DNA of 64,000 nucleotides, taken from the NCBI RefSeq assembly GCF_003313385.1, contig NZ_QMHN01000001.1, positions 335,673 to 399,672 on the forward strand, given 5' to 3'. The notes below the pieces were generated by a model that saw only the letters and a list, made by a program, of their open reading frames with translations, was not told where the DNA came from and did not search any database. The DNA comes from Pedobacter chitinilyticus (GTDB taxonomy: Bacteria > Bacteroidota > Bacteroidia > Sphingobacteriales > Sphingobacteriaceae). The first letter of the stretch is position 1, and each line of letters starts with the position of its first letter. The position numbers were made by a program, and so were the translations under genes. Below, one piece after another: positions 44,355 through 52,062 of the stretch.

Positions 44355-44678
44355 ATGGGAGATTTCGACAACAAAGAGAGAGAAGAGGTTTTTTCCAAGA
44401 AAGTTAGAGCGGGTAAACGCACTTATTTTTTTGATGTAAAAGCAACGCGTTCGGGTGATTACTATTTGACCTTAACCGAGAGTAAGAAAAGATTAGAAGA
44501 TGGTGTTTTCGTAAAGCATAAAATCTTCTTATACAAAGAGGATTTCGAAAAGTTTGCAGAAGGTTTAACCGAAACTGTCGATTATATCAAATCTCGCCAA
44601 GAAGTGGTAGAAAAACGCTACGAATATTCTGACAACCAAGAATATGCAGCAAAATCTGATGATGACTTCACTTTCTAG
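44355..44678 (+). CDS. DUF3276 / PUR-alpha-like single-strand nucleic-acid protein
   Basis: A 107-aa protein of the PUR repeat fold (DUF3276), known in Borrelia and Bacteroidota as binding single-stranded nucleic acid. Family features are EEVFSKKVRAGKRTYFFDVKATRSGDYYLTLTESKKR and FLYKEDFEKFAEGLTETVDYI. An acidic tail (YAAKSDDDFTF) follows. A hairpin terminator lies 21 bp after the stop. Confidence 0.92.
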   Translation: MGDFDNKEREEVFSKKVRAGKRTYFFDVKATRSGDYYLTLTESKKRLEDGVFVKHKIFLYKEDFEKFAEGLTETVDYIKSRQEVVEKRYEYSDNQEYAAKSDDDFTF

Positions 44679-44699
44679 GAATTAAAGAAAAAGACATAC

Positions 44700-44730
44700 A
44701 ATCCTTCTCGAATATCGAGAGGGATTTTTT
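44700..44730 (+). terminator. Terminator after the PUR-like gene
   Basis: AATCCTTCTCG / CGAGAGGGATT stem with a 5-nt loop, then six T. Confidence 0.88.
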
Positions 44731-44799
44731 ATTTCTAAATGTTTTGAAAATGAAAAGAACGCTGACACTACCTGCCTTGAACTCGACTGGTCTATAAAA

Positions 44800-44892
44800 C
44801 TGATGCTGAACTAAATTCAGCATGACGGAGCGTTGATTTAGCGTCACCCTGACCACGAAGTAGCTGCAAAGCAAATTTATTTCAGGGTCTGC
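44800..44892. repeat. Twin-hairpin dispersed repeat, copy 2
   Basis: TGCTGAACTAAATTCAGCA hairpin followed by GATTTAGCGTCACCCTGA and AATTTATTTCAGGGTCTG; compared with 37371-37450 it carries an extra 20-25 bp between the arms of the second hairpin and a different first stem. Confidence 0.7.
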
Positions 44893-44933
44893 CATAACTT
44901 AAAATAATTAAACAATTATAAACTAGTGATATA

Positions 44934-45851
44934 ATGAAAAGAATACCACTGTTAGCATTAATACTGTGCTTCGCCATTAATTTATTTGCCCAAAAGCAAG
45001 AAAAGGTAGATGCCAAACTGAATAAGAGGATTGGCGAATTAGTGAAAGGTTTTAACGGTGAGGTGGGCGTTTATGTGAAATCGTTAAAAACAGGCAAAAT
45101 AGCCACCTACAATGCCGATACTATTTTCCCAACGGCCAGTATGATCAAGGTGCCTATTACTTGTGGTGTATTCGATAAAATAGAAAAAGGTGAGTTGGCT
45201 TATAACACCCAGTTGATTTATAAAGACAGTCTTTTGTATGCAGGGGAGGATATTTTAGGTTCTTTTAAAAGTGGCGAAAAAATCTGGTTAGCTAAAGTGC
45301 TGATGCTGATGATTACCACTAGCGACAACACGGCAAGCCTGTGGTGCCAAAGTTTGGCGGGCACGGGTACAGCCATTAATGCATTGATGGCGAAATATGG
45401 TTTGGAGCATACCCGTGTAAATTCAAGAACACCCGATAGACAGGCTAACCAGCGTAAATACGGATGGGGGCAAACCACCCCTAGGGAAATGGCTACTTTA
45501 TTGACATTGATTAGAGAAGGTAAGATGATTAGCGAAGCGGCTTCGGAACGAATTTACAGAAACCTTATTCGCATTTATTACGACAAGGAAGCATTATCAG
45601 AAATTCCACCTTATGTGCAGGTGGCTTCAAAATCAGGAGCGGTGAATGCCTCGCGTTCAGAAGTGGTGTTGGTGAATGCACCACATGGAGATTATGTTTT
45701 CTGTATCATCACCAAGAACCAAAAAGACACTTCTTGGAAGTATGACAATGAAGCCGAGGTGCTGATACGGAAAACAAGTAAGATGTTATGGAATTATTTT
45801 GAGCCTAAAAGCAGGTGGGAACCTGCTAAAGGCATCGAGAAATATCACTAA
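44934..45851 (+). CDS. Class-A beta-lactamase-like serine hydrolase
   Basis: A 305-aa exported protein (signal peptide ending NLFAQ). It has the serine-active motif S69-M-I-K72, S130-D131-N132 (TTSDNTAS) and the KSG triad K233-S234-G235. These are the motifs of class A beta-lactamases and related penicillin-binding hydrolases. The Glu166 of true class A enzymes (omega loop ENELN type) is not found; the region is RVNSRTPDRQANQRKYGWG. So it may be a slow hydrolase or a cell-wall-related enzyme, not a strong resistance gene. It lies after a repeat, and its 3' end overlaps the convergent gene by 4 nt. Confidence 0.85.
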   Translation: MKRIPLLALILCFAINLFAQKQEKVDAKLNKRIGELVKGFNGEVGVYVKSLKTGKIATYNADTIFPTASMIKVPITCGVFDKIEKGELAYNTQLIYKDSLLYAGEDILGSFKSGEKIWLAKVLMLMITTSDNTASLWCQSLAGTGTAINALMAKYGLEHTRVNSRTPDRQANQRKYGWGQTTPREMATLLTLIREGKMISEAASERIYRNLIRIYYDKEALSEIPPYVQVASKSGAVNASRSEVVLVNAPHGDYVFCIITKNQKDTSWKYDNEAEVLIRKTSKMLWNYFEPKSRWEPAKGIEKYH

Positions 45852-46327
45852 CGGCCAGCCATGCCACCTACTATTGCAAATAGGAAAATAAGAAGGTAAA
45901 GCGCAATCACGATAATCATCATGATACCATAAAACTTAAAGAATGATTTAAGCTTGCGAATACCTGTCTCTAAACTAAGTTGGTCAGCATATAAAACACC
46001 TTGTTTAGCCTTCACCGAATAGCTAAAAAGCATTAAGCTAGGATAAAGAAATAATAAAGCGTAAAGTAACAATATAAAAGTAAGTACGCCACCACCCATG
46101 GCACTGTACATTTCCATGCCAGGCATTTGTGAAATGGTGCTAAACATAGCGCCCATAGAAAGGGCTACCAAAACCATTAGTCCAGAAAATATAAAGCCTA
46201 CAATTCCTAAAAATTTAGTCCAGCCAGCCATATCGTATAAATAGCTACGCATGTTTTCTGTCACAACCAGTTGAGGCGGATTGCTTTGTTCTTCAAAAGT
46301 CGTTGTTTGTTCGATGTTATTATCCAT
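45848..46327 (-). CDS. DUF5362-like integral membrane protein
   Basis: A 159-aa membrane protein with four hydrophobic helices (FLGIVGFIFSGLMVLVALSMGAM, GGVLTFILLLYALLFLYPSLML, and the C-terminal GIMMIIVIALYLLIFLFAIVGG). N-terminal polar region with Thr/Gln (NNIEQTTTFEEQ), then NMRSYLYDMAGW. It fits the DUF5362 family from memory; function unknown. Confidence 0.8.
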   Translation of the reverse strand: MDNNIEQTTTFEEQSNPPQLVVTENMRSYLYDMAGWTKFLGIVGFIFSGLMVLVALSMGAMFSTISQMPGMEMYSAMGGGVLTFILLLYALLFLYPSLMLFSYSVKAKQGVLYADQLSLETGIRKLKSFFKFYGIMMIIVIALYLLIFLFAIVGGMAGR

Positions 46328-46460
46328 AATTTTTGTTTGATTGCACTAAGCTAATAAAAAACAATAAAGTTTTAGTCTATGTCTGATGTATTTGCAAAGA
46401 AAATGAATTCATTTTACGGTCAACTAAAGTAGTAACCTCTAAAATCGTAAATCTATTTAC

Positions 46461-46468
46461 TATCTTTG
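46461..46468 (+). promoter_or_regulatory. -7 box of ychF
   Basis: TATCTTTG, 75 bp before the ATG. No clear -33 box is seen. Confidence 0.45.
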
Positions 46469-46543
46469 CGGCTTGAAAAACTTGACGGATAAGCTTTTGC
46501 TCAATTCGCTTAAAATCGTAAATCTAAAAATCTTAAATATAAA

Positions 46544-47638
46544 ATGGCATTACAATGTGGTATAGTAGGCTTACCTAACGTGGGAAAATCTACTTTATTT
46601 AACTGTTTATCTAACGCTAAGGCGCAATCCGCTAACTTTCCGTTCTGTACTATCGAGCCAAATGTGGGTGTAATTACAGTACCTGATGAGCGTTTGAATA
46701 AACTAACTGAATTGGTAAAGCCTCAACGTGTAGTTCCAAACACTATTGAAATTGTGGACATTGCAGGTTTGGTAAAAGGCGCTTCGAAAGGAGAGGGATT
46801 AGGAAACCAGTTTTTAGGTAACATTAGAGCTACCAATGCTATTATTCACGTATTGCGTTGTTTTGACGATGGTAATATCATTCACGTAGATGGTTCTGTT
46901 GACCCTATCCGTGATAAAGAAATTATTGATACTGAATTGCAGTTGAAAGATTTGGATACGGTAACCAAACGTATTCAAAAAATAGAAAAACAAGCGAAAA
47001 GCGATAAAGATGCCAAAAGAGAATTTGATCTTTTGTCTGTGGTTAAAAGCCATTTAGAAACAGGTCAATCAGCTCGTTCAGCCGCTTTAAGTGTTGAAGA
47101 CTTTGAAGAGATTGCTGGTTTGGGTTTGTTGACGCAAAAGCCAGTGATGTACGTGTGTAATGTAGATGAAGGTTCGGTAGTAAGCGGCAACAAATATGTG
47201 GATTTGGTGAAGCAAGCAGTAGCGGGCGAAAATGCTGAAGTATTAGTGATCTCGGCAAAAATCGAATCAGAAATTGCGGAACTGGAAAGCTACGAAGAGC
47301 GTCAAATGTTCTTGCAAGATTTAGGTTTAGATGAATCGGGGGTACATAAATTGATTAGAGCAGCTTATAGCTTGCTAGATTTGTATACTTATTTCACTGC
47401 TGGGGTACAAGAGGTGAGAGCTTGGACCATTACCAAAGGCTTTACTGCCCCACAAGCGGCTGGTGTAATCCATACAGACTTTGAGAAAGGTTTTATCCGT
47501 GCAGAAGTAATTAAATACAATGATTTTGTAACCTTAGGCTCTGAAAATGCTTGTAAAGAAGCTGGTAAGTTAGGAGTAGAGGGTAAGGCTTACGTAGTGG
47601 AAGATGGTGACATCATGCACTTTAGGTTTAATGTGTAA
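46544..47638 (+). CDS. ychF: Redox-regulated ATPase YchF/OLA1
   Basis: A 364-aa Obg-family protein with ATP rather than GTP preference. G1 is GLPNVGKST (9-17) and the switch region DIAGLVKGASKGEGLGNQFL (about 69-88) follows. Later come a coiled-coil segment and the C-terminal TGS domain (TAGVQEVRAWTITKGFTAPQAAGVIHTDFEKGF). YchF interacts with ribosomes and responds to oxidative stress. It is monocistronic and ends in a hairpin terminator. Confidence 0.97.
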   Translation: MALQCGIVGLPNVGKSTLFNCLSNAKAQSANFPFCTIEPNVGVITVPDERLNKLTELVKPQRVVPNTIEIVDIAGLVKGASKGEGLGNQFLGNIRATNAIIHVLRCFDDGNIIHVDGSVDPIRDKEIIDTELQLKDLDTVTKRIQKIEKQAKSDKDAKREFDLLSVVKSHLETGQSARSAALSVEDFEEIAGLGLLTQKPVMYVCNVDEGSVVSGNKYVDLVKQAVAGENAEVLVISAKIESEIAELESYEERQMFLQDLGLDESGVHKLIRAAYSLLDLYTYFTAGVQEVRAWTITKGFTAPQAAGVIHTDFEKGFIRAEVIKYNDFVTLGSENACKEAGKLGVEGKAYVVEDGDIMHFRFNV

Positions 47639-47707
47639 GTTATTGGCAAACCATTAAATTAGAGACAGCTTCGTTTCTCGCAGTGACGATCAGTTTGTTA
47701 AAATATT

Positions 47708-47740
47708 AAACCTCGTAGGTTTTTCTACGAGGTTTTTTTT
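47708..47740 (+). terminator. Hairpin terminator after ychF
   Basis: AAACCTCGTAG, 6-nt loop, CTACGAGGTTT, then a T run. The arms equal those of the hairpin at 49663, so the terminator is built from a dispersed repeat. Confidence 0.88.
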
Positions 47741-47757
47741 ATGGACAATAAGTTTGT

Positions 47758-48321
47758 TTAAACCTTTAATGATCCCCTAAACCCACGTGCAGCGTAATAC
47801 GATTCGGCGCCGTTGTGGTAAATAAACACTCGTCCAAAACGCCAATCGCCAAAAATAGCGCCTCCCAGTTTCCTTACTTCTGGAGGAGTGGCCAACCAGC
47901 TCGAGGTTTTGGCGTCAAAGTTTCCCAATTGTTGTAATTGGTGATATTCTTCTTCAGTCAGTATTTCAATACCCATTTCGGCAGCCATACCAATGGCACT
48001 GTGTTTTGGTTTGTGTTCTTTTCTCGACTCTAAGGCTTCTGGATCGTAACAAATGCTACGGCGTCCTTTGGGTGTTTCGGCAGAGCAATCGAAGAATGTG
48101 TATTCGTCTTTGGCTTCGTTATAGCCCACTACATCAGGCTCGCCACCCGTAACTTCCATTTCGTCAAGTGTCCATAGTTTTTCAGGTTTGGCTGCTAGTT
48201 TCTGCTGTATTTTGTCCCAAGATAATCCTTTGTGGCGGTCCATGTTTTTCGCAAAGCGATTTTTTAAAATGCCAAGTAATTCTTCGCTTCTTTCTTGAGG
48301 TAATTTTAATTTATTGCTCAT
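47758..48321 (-). CDS. DUF4256 protein
   Basis: A 187-aa soluble protein typical of DUF4256: KNRFAKNMDRHKGLSWDKIQQKL, LDEMEVTGGEPDVVGYNEAKDEYTFFDCSAETPKGRRSICYD and FGDWRFGRVFIYHNGAESYYAARGFRG. Fold and reaction unknown. It is the last gene of a run ArsR - SRPBCC - DoxX - DUF4256 (gaps 3, 7 and 10 bp) under one ArsR-type operator, suggesting a stress- or xenobiotic-response operon. Confidence 0.88.
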   Translation of the reverse strand: MSNKLKLPQERSEELLGILKNRFAKNMDRHKGLSWDKIQQKLAAKPEKLWTLDEMEVTGGEPDVVGYNEAKDEYTFFDCSAETPKGRRSICYDPEALESRKEHKPKHSAIGMAAEMGIEILTEEEYHQLQQLGNFDAKTSSWLATPPEVRKLGGAIFGDWRFGRVFIYHNGAESYYAARGFRGSLKV

Positions 48322-48331
48322 AGCTTAGGTT

Positions 48332-48727
48332 TTAAGGTTTGATTGGTGTAGTTGAGTGAGTCAATTTTCGACTAGCTGGTCTGAAACACCAAGATATCAT
48401 AGTTAACACTAAAAGTAATAATGATGGGGCAATATCACCAAAGGAATCTTTTAAGATGAGATGAGAAATGATTGCTCCCGACATGGTGAAAAAGAAACCC
48501 GCGTAAGCCCATTCTTTTAACAAAGGGAATTTTGGAGAAAGCACGGCAATGACACCTAAGATTTTCCATATCCCCAAGATCATCAGGAGATATTCGGGAT
48601 AACCCAAATGCTTCATCATCGTGATTTCTTCGTTTCTCTTTAAAATTTGTACAATGCCCGTGGATAGCATTCCTAAAGATAGCCAAAGGGTGGCTATCCA
48701 GTAAATGATTTTGTTGCGCTTTGCCAT
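48332..48727 (-). CDS. DoxX-like membrane protein
   Basis: A 131-aa four-helix membrane protein of the DoxX-like type: IIYWIATLWLSLGMLSTGIVQIL, YLLMILGIWKILGVIAVLS, EWAYAGFFFTMSGAIISHLIL, IAPSLLLLVLTMISW. The segment GIWKILG is typical. The ATG at 48725-48727 is used; an upstream in-frame start would overlap the SRPBCC gene. Third gene of the ArsR operon. Confidence 0.87.
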   Translation of the reverse strand: MAKRNKIIYWIATLWLSLGMLSTGIVQILKRNEEITMMKHLGYPEYLLMILGIWKILGVIAVLSPKFPLLKEWAYAGFFFTMSGAIISHLILKDSFGDIAPSLLLLVLTMISWCFRPASRKLTHSTTPIKP

Positions 48728-48734
48728 AAACGTA

Positions 48735-49202
48735 TTATTTGAATGGGTTAAGTACTTTTTGTAATAGGTTGTGTGCCATGTTGATGCCTTGCGCAAAGGG
48801 CAGTTGTAGCATTTGATCACGGTGAGCAACGGATTTGTAAATGACATGCATGGTAAGCTTGCTGGTGTTTTCATTGAGGGCCTCGAAAGTTAAAAACTCC
48901 AGCTGCACTGGAAAAGGGGTGTTTTCCATTTCAAATGTTCTGATGATTTGTTGGTTAGGGCTAAACTCGTGAATTACACCATTGGCACTAAATAATAAGT
49001 TGCCCTGTGGGTCTCTTTTCTCGAACTGATAGCTGCCATGGGCTTTGTTTTCCAATTTGATGACTTTGTTGCCCATCCATTGCTCTACCAATTCAGGTTC
49101 TTCGTAGGCCTTAAAAAGTAAGGCCAGGGGAAGATCAAATTCGCGGGTAATGGTGATTTCCTGTTTGCCGTCTTCGGCGTGTATTTTGGTTTTTAGTTCC
49201 AT
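48735..49202 (-). CDS. SRPBCC (AHSA1) domain protein
   Basis: A 155-aa START-like domain. FDLPLALLFKAYEEPELVEQWMGNKVIKLE is the canonical N-terminal helix-grip region, followed by GSYQFEKRDPQGNLLFSANGVIHEF and a C-terminal helix. These proteins bind small hydrophobic ligands. The ArsR-SRPBCC pair is widespread in bacteria. It is intact, unlike the SRPBCC pseudogene at 27090. Confidence 0.92.
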   Translation of the reverse strand: MELKTKIHAEDGKQEITITREFDLPLALLFKAYEEPELVEQWMGNKVIKLENKAHGSYQFEKRDPQGNLLFSANGVIHEFSPNQQIIRTFEMENTPFPVQLEFLTFEALNENTSKLTMHVIYKSVAHRDQMLQLPFAQGINMAHNLLQKVLNPFK

Positions 49203-49205
49203 GGC

Positions 49206-49529
49206 TTATGGTTTTGGTTGATATGCTTTCATTACCGCTTCTAGTTTGTTAAATCTATCGTCCCACATTTGTCTAAAGGGTTCAATGAAGTCGGCTATTT
49301 CTTTCATCTTTTGCGGGTTAAGCTGGTAGAAAATCTCCCGTCCATTTTGCGCCTTGTTGAGCAGTTCGCACTCGGTAAGGATTTGCAGGTGCTTGGATAC
49401 GGTGGGTCTGGCCGTGTCAAAGTTTGCGGCAATGGTTCCTGCCGTCATGGATTGCGAGGCGACCAAAAGAAGGATTGCTCGTCGGGTAGGGTCGGCAATG
49501 GCCTGAAATACATCTCTACGTAAATTCAT
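49206..49529 (-). CDS. ArsR-family repressor
   Basis: A 107-aa winged-helix regulator: [45 protein letters not shown] contains the HTH (about 30-60) and [16 protein letters not shown] the wing. It has no cysteine pair for metal binding (only one Cys), so it belongs to the non-metal ArsR/SRPBCC-linked group. It heads a four-gene operon. A perfect palindrome within its promoter is the probable operator. Confidence 0.93.
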   Translation of the reverse strand: MNLRRDVFQAIADPTRRAILLLVASQSMTAGTIAANFDTARPTVSKHLQILTECELLNKAQNGREIFYQLNPQKMKEIADFIEPFRQMWDDRFNKLEAVMKAYQPKP

Positions 49530-49547
49530 TATGAAGTCATTTGGCTA

Positions 49548-49579
49548 CAAATATATATGTAGTTATTTAACTACGCAAA
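49548..49579 (-). promoter_or_regulatory. ArsR operon promoter with internal palindrome
   Basis: On the minus strand TTTG (49576-49579), 20 bp, TATATTTG (49548-49555): a full Bacteroidota promoter. The spacer holds the perfect palindrome GTAGTTATTTAACTAC (49559-49574), placed so that a bound ArsR dimer would block the polymerase. Confidence 0.85.
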
Positions 49580-49611
49580 TGTTTTTTGATTTAGTTTGGT
49601 TGGAGGTTAGG

Positions 49612-49694
49612 AGACTTACGTAGTTTTAGAAACTTCGTAAGTCTGAGCTTGAATTGAATAGGAAACCTCGTAGGTTTTGAAAACCTACGAGGTT
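49612..49694. repeat. Two dispersed hairpins
   Basis: AGACTTACG / CGTAAGTCT (49612-49644) and AAACCTCGTAGGTTT / AAACCTACGAGGTTT (49663-49694). The second has the same arms as the ychF terminator. They begin a gene-free stretch (49580-50452) that is nearly all repeats. Confidence 0.8.
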
Positions 49695-49714
49695 TAGCAT
49701 GAAGCAATTTTTAA

Positions 49715-49802
49715 ATCACACGCGTGCCGCTGCTTGGTCACACGTGTGTCGTTACCCAATGACACGTGTGTGGTGGTCTGCTACACAGCTTTTAACTTCG
49801 CT
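49715..49802. repeat. 22-bp phased repeat, four units
   Basis: TCACACG, TCACACG, TGACACG and TACACAG occur at 49715, 49737, 49759 and 49781, exactly 22 bp apart. Units 2 and 3 share the near-palindrome ACACGTGTGT. Sequence is unrelated to the 21-bp arrays elsewhere. Confidence 0.75.
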
Positions 49803-49830
49803 ACCTATTTTTTAACGCTTGTTGAGTTCC

Positions 49831-49912
49831 TTATGTGTCTATGTGGTTTATTTGTGTAAGTTTAAGCTTTGGGAATTGTGAAAATAAAATATAATCACAT
49901 AGGCACATAGAA
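49831..49912. repeat. TATGTGTCTATGTGG inverted repeat
   Basis: Arms TATGTGTCTATGTGGTTTAT (about 49833) and, reversed, TATGTGCCTATGTGATTATA (about 49910) enclose some 40 bp. Non-coding. Confidence 0.6.
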
Positions 49913-50002
49913 GTGTTTCAGGACTGACGTCGATTTTGATAGAAGGAAGAGGTTTGCGAAGGTTTGAGCTTATGAAAGAATACAAAATGTTTAATTGGAT
50001 TC

Positions 50003-50197
50003 AGGTGCTATTAATGATTTACCCTCTCTGCCCTGTGGGCATCTCTCCCAAAGGGAGAGAGTAGTGTGATGCCTAACCAACTTTGCTTTTCTCTCCCTTT
50101 GGAGAACCGAGGCGTAAGCGAGCTCATTGACATCAAAAACACTATAAAAACGATTGTCAATAGATGGCGTAGCCAGAGAGGGTTTTGACGCTACACA
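50003..50197 (-). repeat. Dispersed 190-bp palindromic element, copy B
   Basis: Reverse-strand counterpart of 16531-16722: outer parts match as the reverse complement with few changes, including flanking AAATCATTAATA. The inner arms are 50043-50060 and 50090-50106; the core 50061-50089 matches the copy A core in the same, not opposite, direction. Confidence 0.85.
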
Positions 50198-50202
50198 AAA
50201 TT

Positions 50203-50379
50203 AGCACTAAAGGAGTAGATTCCTCGTTCCTCGGAATGACAAAAAGGACAGCAGTTGCCAATTAAACCTGATTGTAGTGGAAATACTTTTTGTGTTTACT
50301 TGTCATTCAGAGCGTAGCGAAGAATCTACAGAGCAGCACTAAAGGAGTAGACTCCTCGTTCCTCGGAATGACAAAAAGG
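50203..50379. repeat. 45-bp direct repeat pair
   Basis: AGCACTAAAGGAGTAGA, then TCCTCGTTCCTCGGAATGAC and AAAAAGG, occurs at 50203-50248 and 50335-50379 with one mismatch. The sequence between holds GTCATTCAGAGCGTAGCGAAG, the inverted counterpart. Non-coding. Confidence 0.8.
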
Positions 50380-50452
50380 CCCATAAAAAGATTGCAGCGC
50401 AAAGCAGGACGATCGTATAATAGTGGCTACAGAAATTGCTTTTCGAAAAAAA

Positions 50453-51823
50453 TTAAAGCAGCACGCCACTTAGGAACAATAACGCAAAAGAGAAATAAAT
50501 GATCAAACCCGTTACGTCCACCAACGTGGCAACAAATGGGGTAGAAGAAGCGGCAGGGTCGGCACCGAGGCGCTTGAGCAAAAGCGGCAGCATGGAGCCC
50601 ATGAGCGTGCCCCATAGCACCACGCCCACAAGGGAGCAGCCTACCACTAAACCAATGCGAATATAATGTTCGCTAAATGGCATGATGATGTGCCAGCCTA
50701 GGATGACGCAAAAGCTTAACAGACATAGGGTAGTGCCCAAGAAAATGCCCGAAATAATTTCACGTCGCATCACGTTCCACCAGTCTTTAATGGTGACTTC
50801 GCCAAGGGCCATGGCTTGTATAATAAGGGTTGCGGCTTGTGAACCACTGTTACCACCACTAGAAATAATTAAGGGGATAAAAGTAGCCAAGATCACCACT
50901 TTGGCAATTTGGCTTTCGAAGTTGGCCATGGCAGTAATGGTCAGCAACTCGCCAAAAAACAGGACGATAAGCCATACCACCCGTTTTTTATAGAGCTCAA
51001 ATACCGATACATCTAGGTAAGGTTCGTCGAGTGCTTGCGTACCCCCCATTTTGTGCATGTCTTCGGTGTATTCTTCATGGGCAATCCATAAAATATCATC
51101 CACGGTGACAATCCCTAAAAGGATGTCTTGGTCGTCTACCACAGGTAAAGCCACCCTGTTGTTCATTTTGAAGACGTTAATGGCCTCTTCTTGCGGATCG
51201 TTTACGTTTAACGAAATCAGGCGGTTATCGGTGAGTTCTCCAATCTTCGCTTCTGGATCTGATAAGAGGATTTCGCGGATACGAATATCGTCCAACAGCA
51301 CGCCGTCTTTGTCAATCACGTACACCACGTCAATGGTTTCGGAATTTTTACCGTACCTGCGGATGTGTGACAGCACCCTGCTTACGGTCCAGTCTGTTTT
51401 TACGGCAATAAAATCTGGGGTCATCAAACGGCCCACGCTATCTTCTGCATAACCTAACAAGTTAAGCGCTTCTTTACGGTCGTTATCTGGCAACAGTACC
51501 AGTAGTTTTTTTACGGCTTCGCCCTGTAATTCTCCAAAAAGTGCCGTCCTATCATCGGGAGGTAGTTGCCTAATGATTTCGGTAAGCTTGTTGGCTTGCA
51601 GTTTTTTAATGATACGCTCTTGGGTAGGAAAATCGAGGATACGAAAAACGTTGACTGCACGTTTGATGGATAAGGTCTCGATAAATTTAACTGCATGTTG
51701 AGGAAGTTCATCAATAAGCTCTTCCACATCAGAAATGTTGAGCTCATTGAGGTAGGCTTTTAGCTGCCTATCATTCTCGTTTTCCAACAAATTTAATACT
51801 TCTTCTACTTGCAGTTCTTCCAT
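50453..51823 (-). CDS. mgtE: Magnesium transporter MgtE
   Basis: A 456-aa Mg2+ channel/transporter: N-terminal superhelical domain (about 1-130), two CBS domains (about 135-255), and a C-terminal five-helix membrane domain (from about 285). The membrane part shows LIISSGGNSGSQAATLIIQAMALGE, the conserved pore segment, and GADPAASSTPFVATLVDVTGLIIYF. CBS and N domains gate the channel by intracellular Mg2+. It starts ATG 51821-51823 with 240 bp upstream before the divergent PorP gene. No riboswitch is evident in that spacer. Confidence 0.95.
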   Translation of the reverse strand: MEELQVEEVLNLLENENDRQLKAYLNELNISDVEELIDELPQHAVKFIETLSIKRAVNVFRILDFPTQERIIKKLQANKLTEIIRQLPPDDRTALFGELQGEAVKKLLVLLPDNDRKEALNLLGYAEDSVGRLMTPDFIAVKTDWTVSRVLSHIRRYGKNSETIDVVYVIDKDGVLLDDIRIREILLSDPEAKIGELTDNRLISLNVNDPQEEAINVFKMNNRVALPVVDDQDILLGIVTVDDILWIAHEEYTEDMHKMGGTQALDEPYLDVSVFELYKKRVVWLIVLFFGELLTITAMANFESQIAKVVILATFIPLIISSGGNSGSQAATLIIQAMALGEVTIKDWWNVMRREIISGIFLGTTLCLLSFCVILGWHIIMPFSEHYIRIGLVVGCSLVGVVLWGTLMGSMLPLLLKRLGADPAASSTPFVATLVDVTGLIIYFSFALLFLSGVLL

Positions 51824-52062
51824 AAGCGTTGGATTTTTGGGGTTGTACTTTATGGGCGTGTAAAGGTGCGTTTTTTATTTTGAAAATTGGGTTAGCGCAT
51901 GCAAATTTTGTACGGTTTTATGCTATTTTTTATCATGCTACTATTCATTAAGTGGTATTTTGAGGTTTTTGTTTGAAGGTCGCTATTTATAGTTTTATTT
52001 TATTGTGGCAAATACTTACTTTTAGCAGATTTTTTATGCAGTGACTCAACTGGCTCTATTTT

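Noticed and set aside
49715..49802. Classical regulatory operator
   Set aside because: There is no gene start within range: the nearest are the ArsR operon start 190 bp away and reading away, and the mgtE 3' end.
51824..52062. Mg2+ riboswitch upstream of mgtE
   Set aside because: The 240-bp divergent spacer shows no paired-stem arrangement that I can recognise as M-box, and no terminator hairpin.
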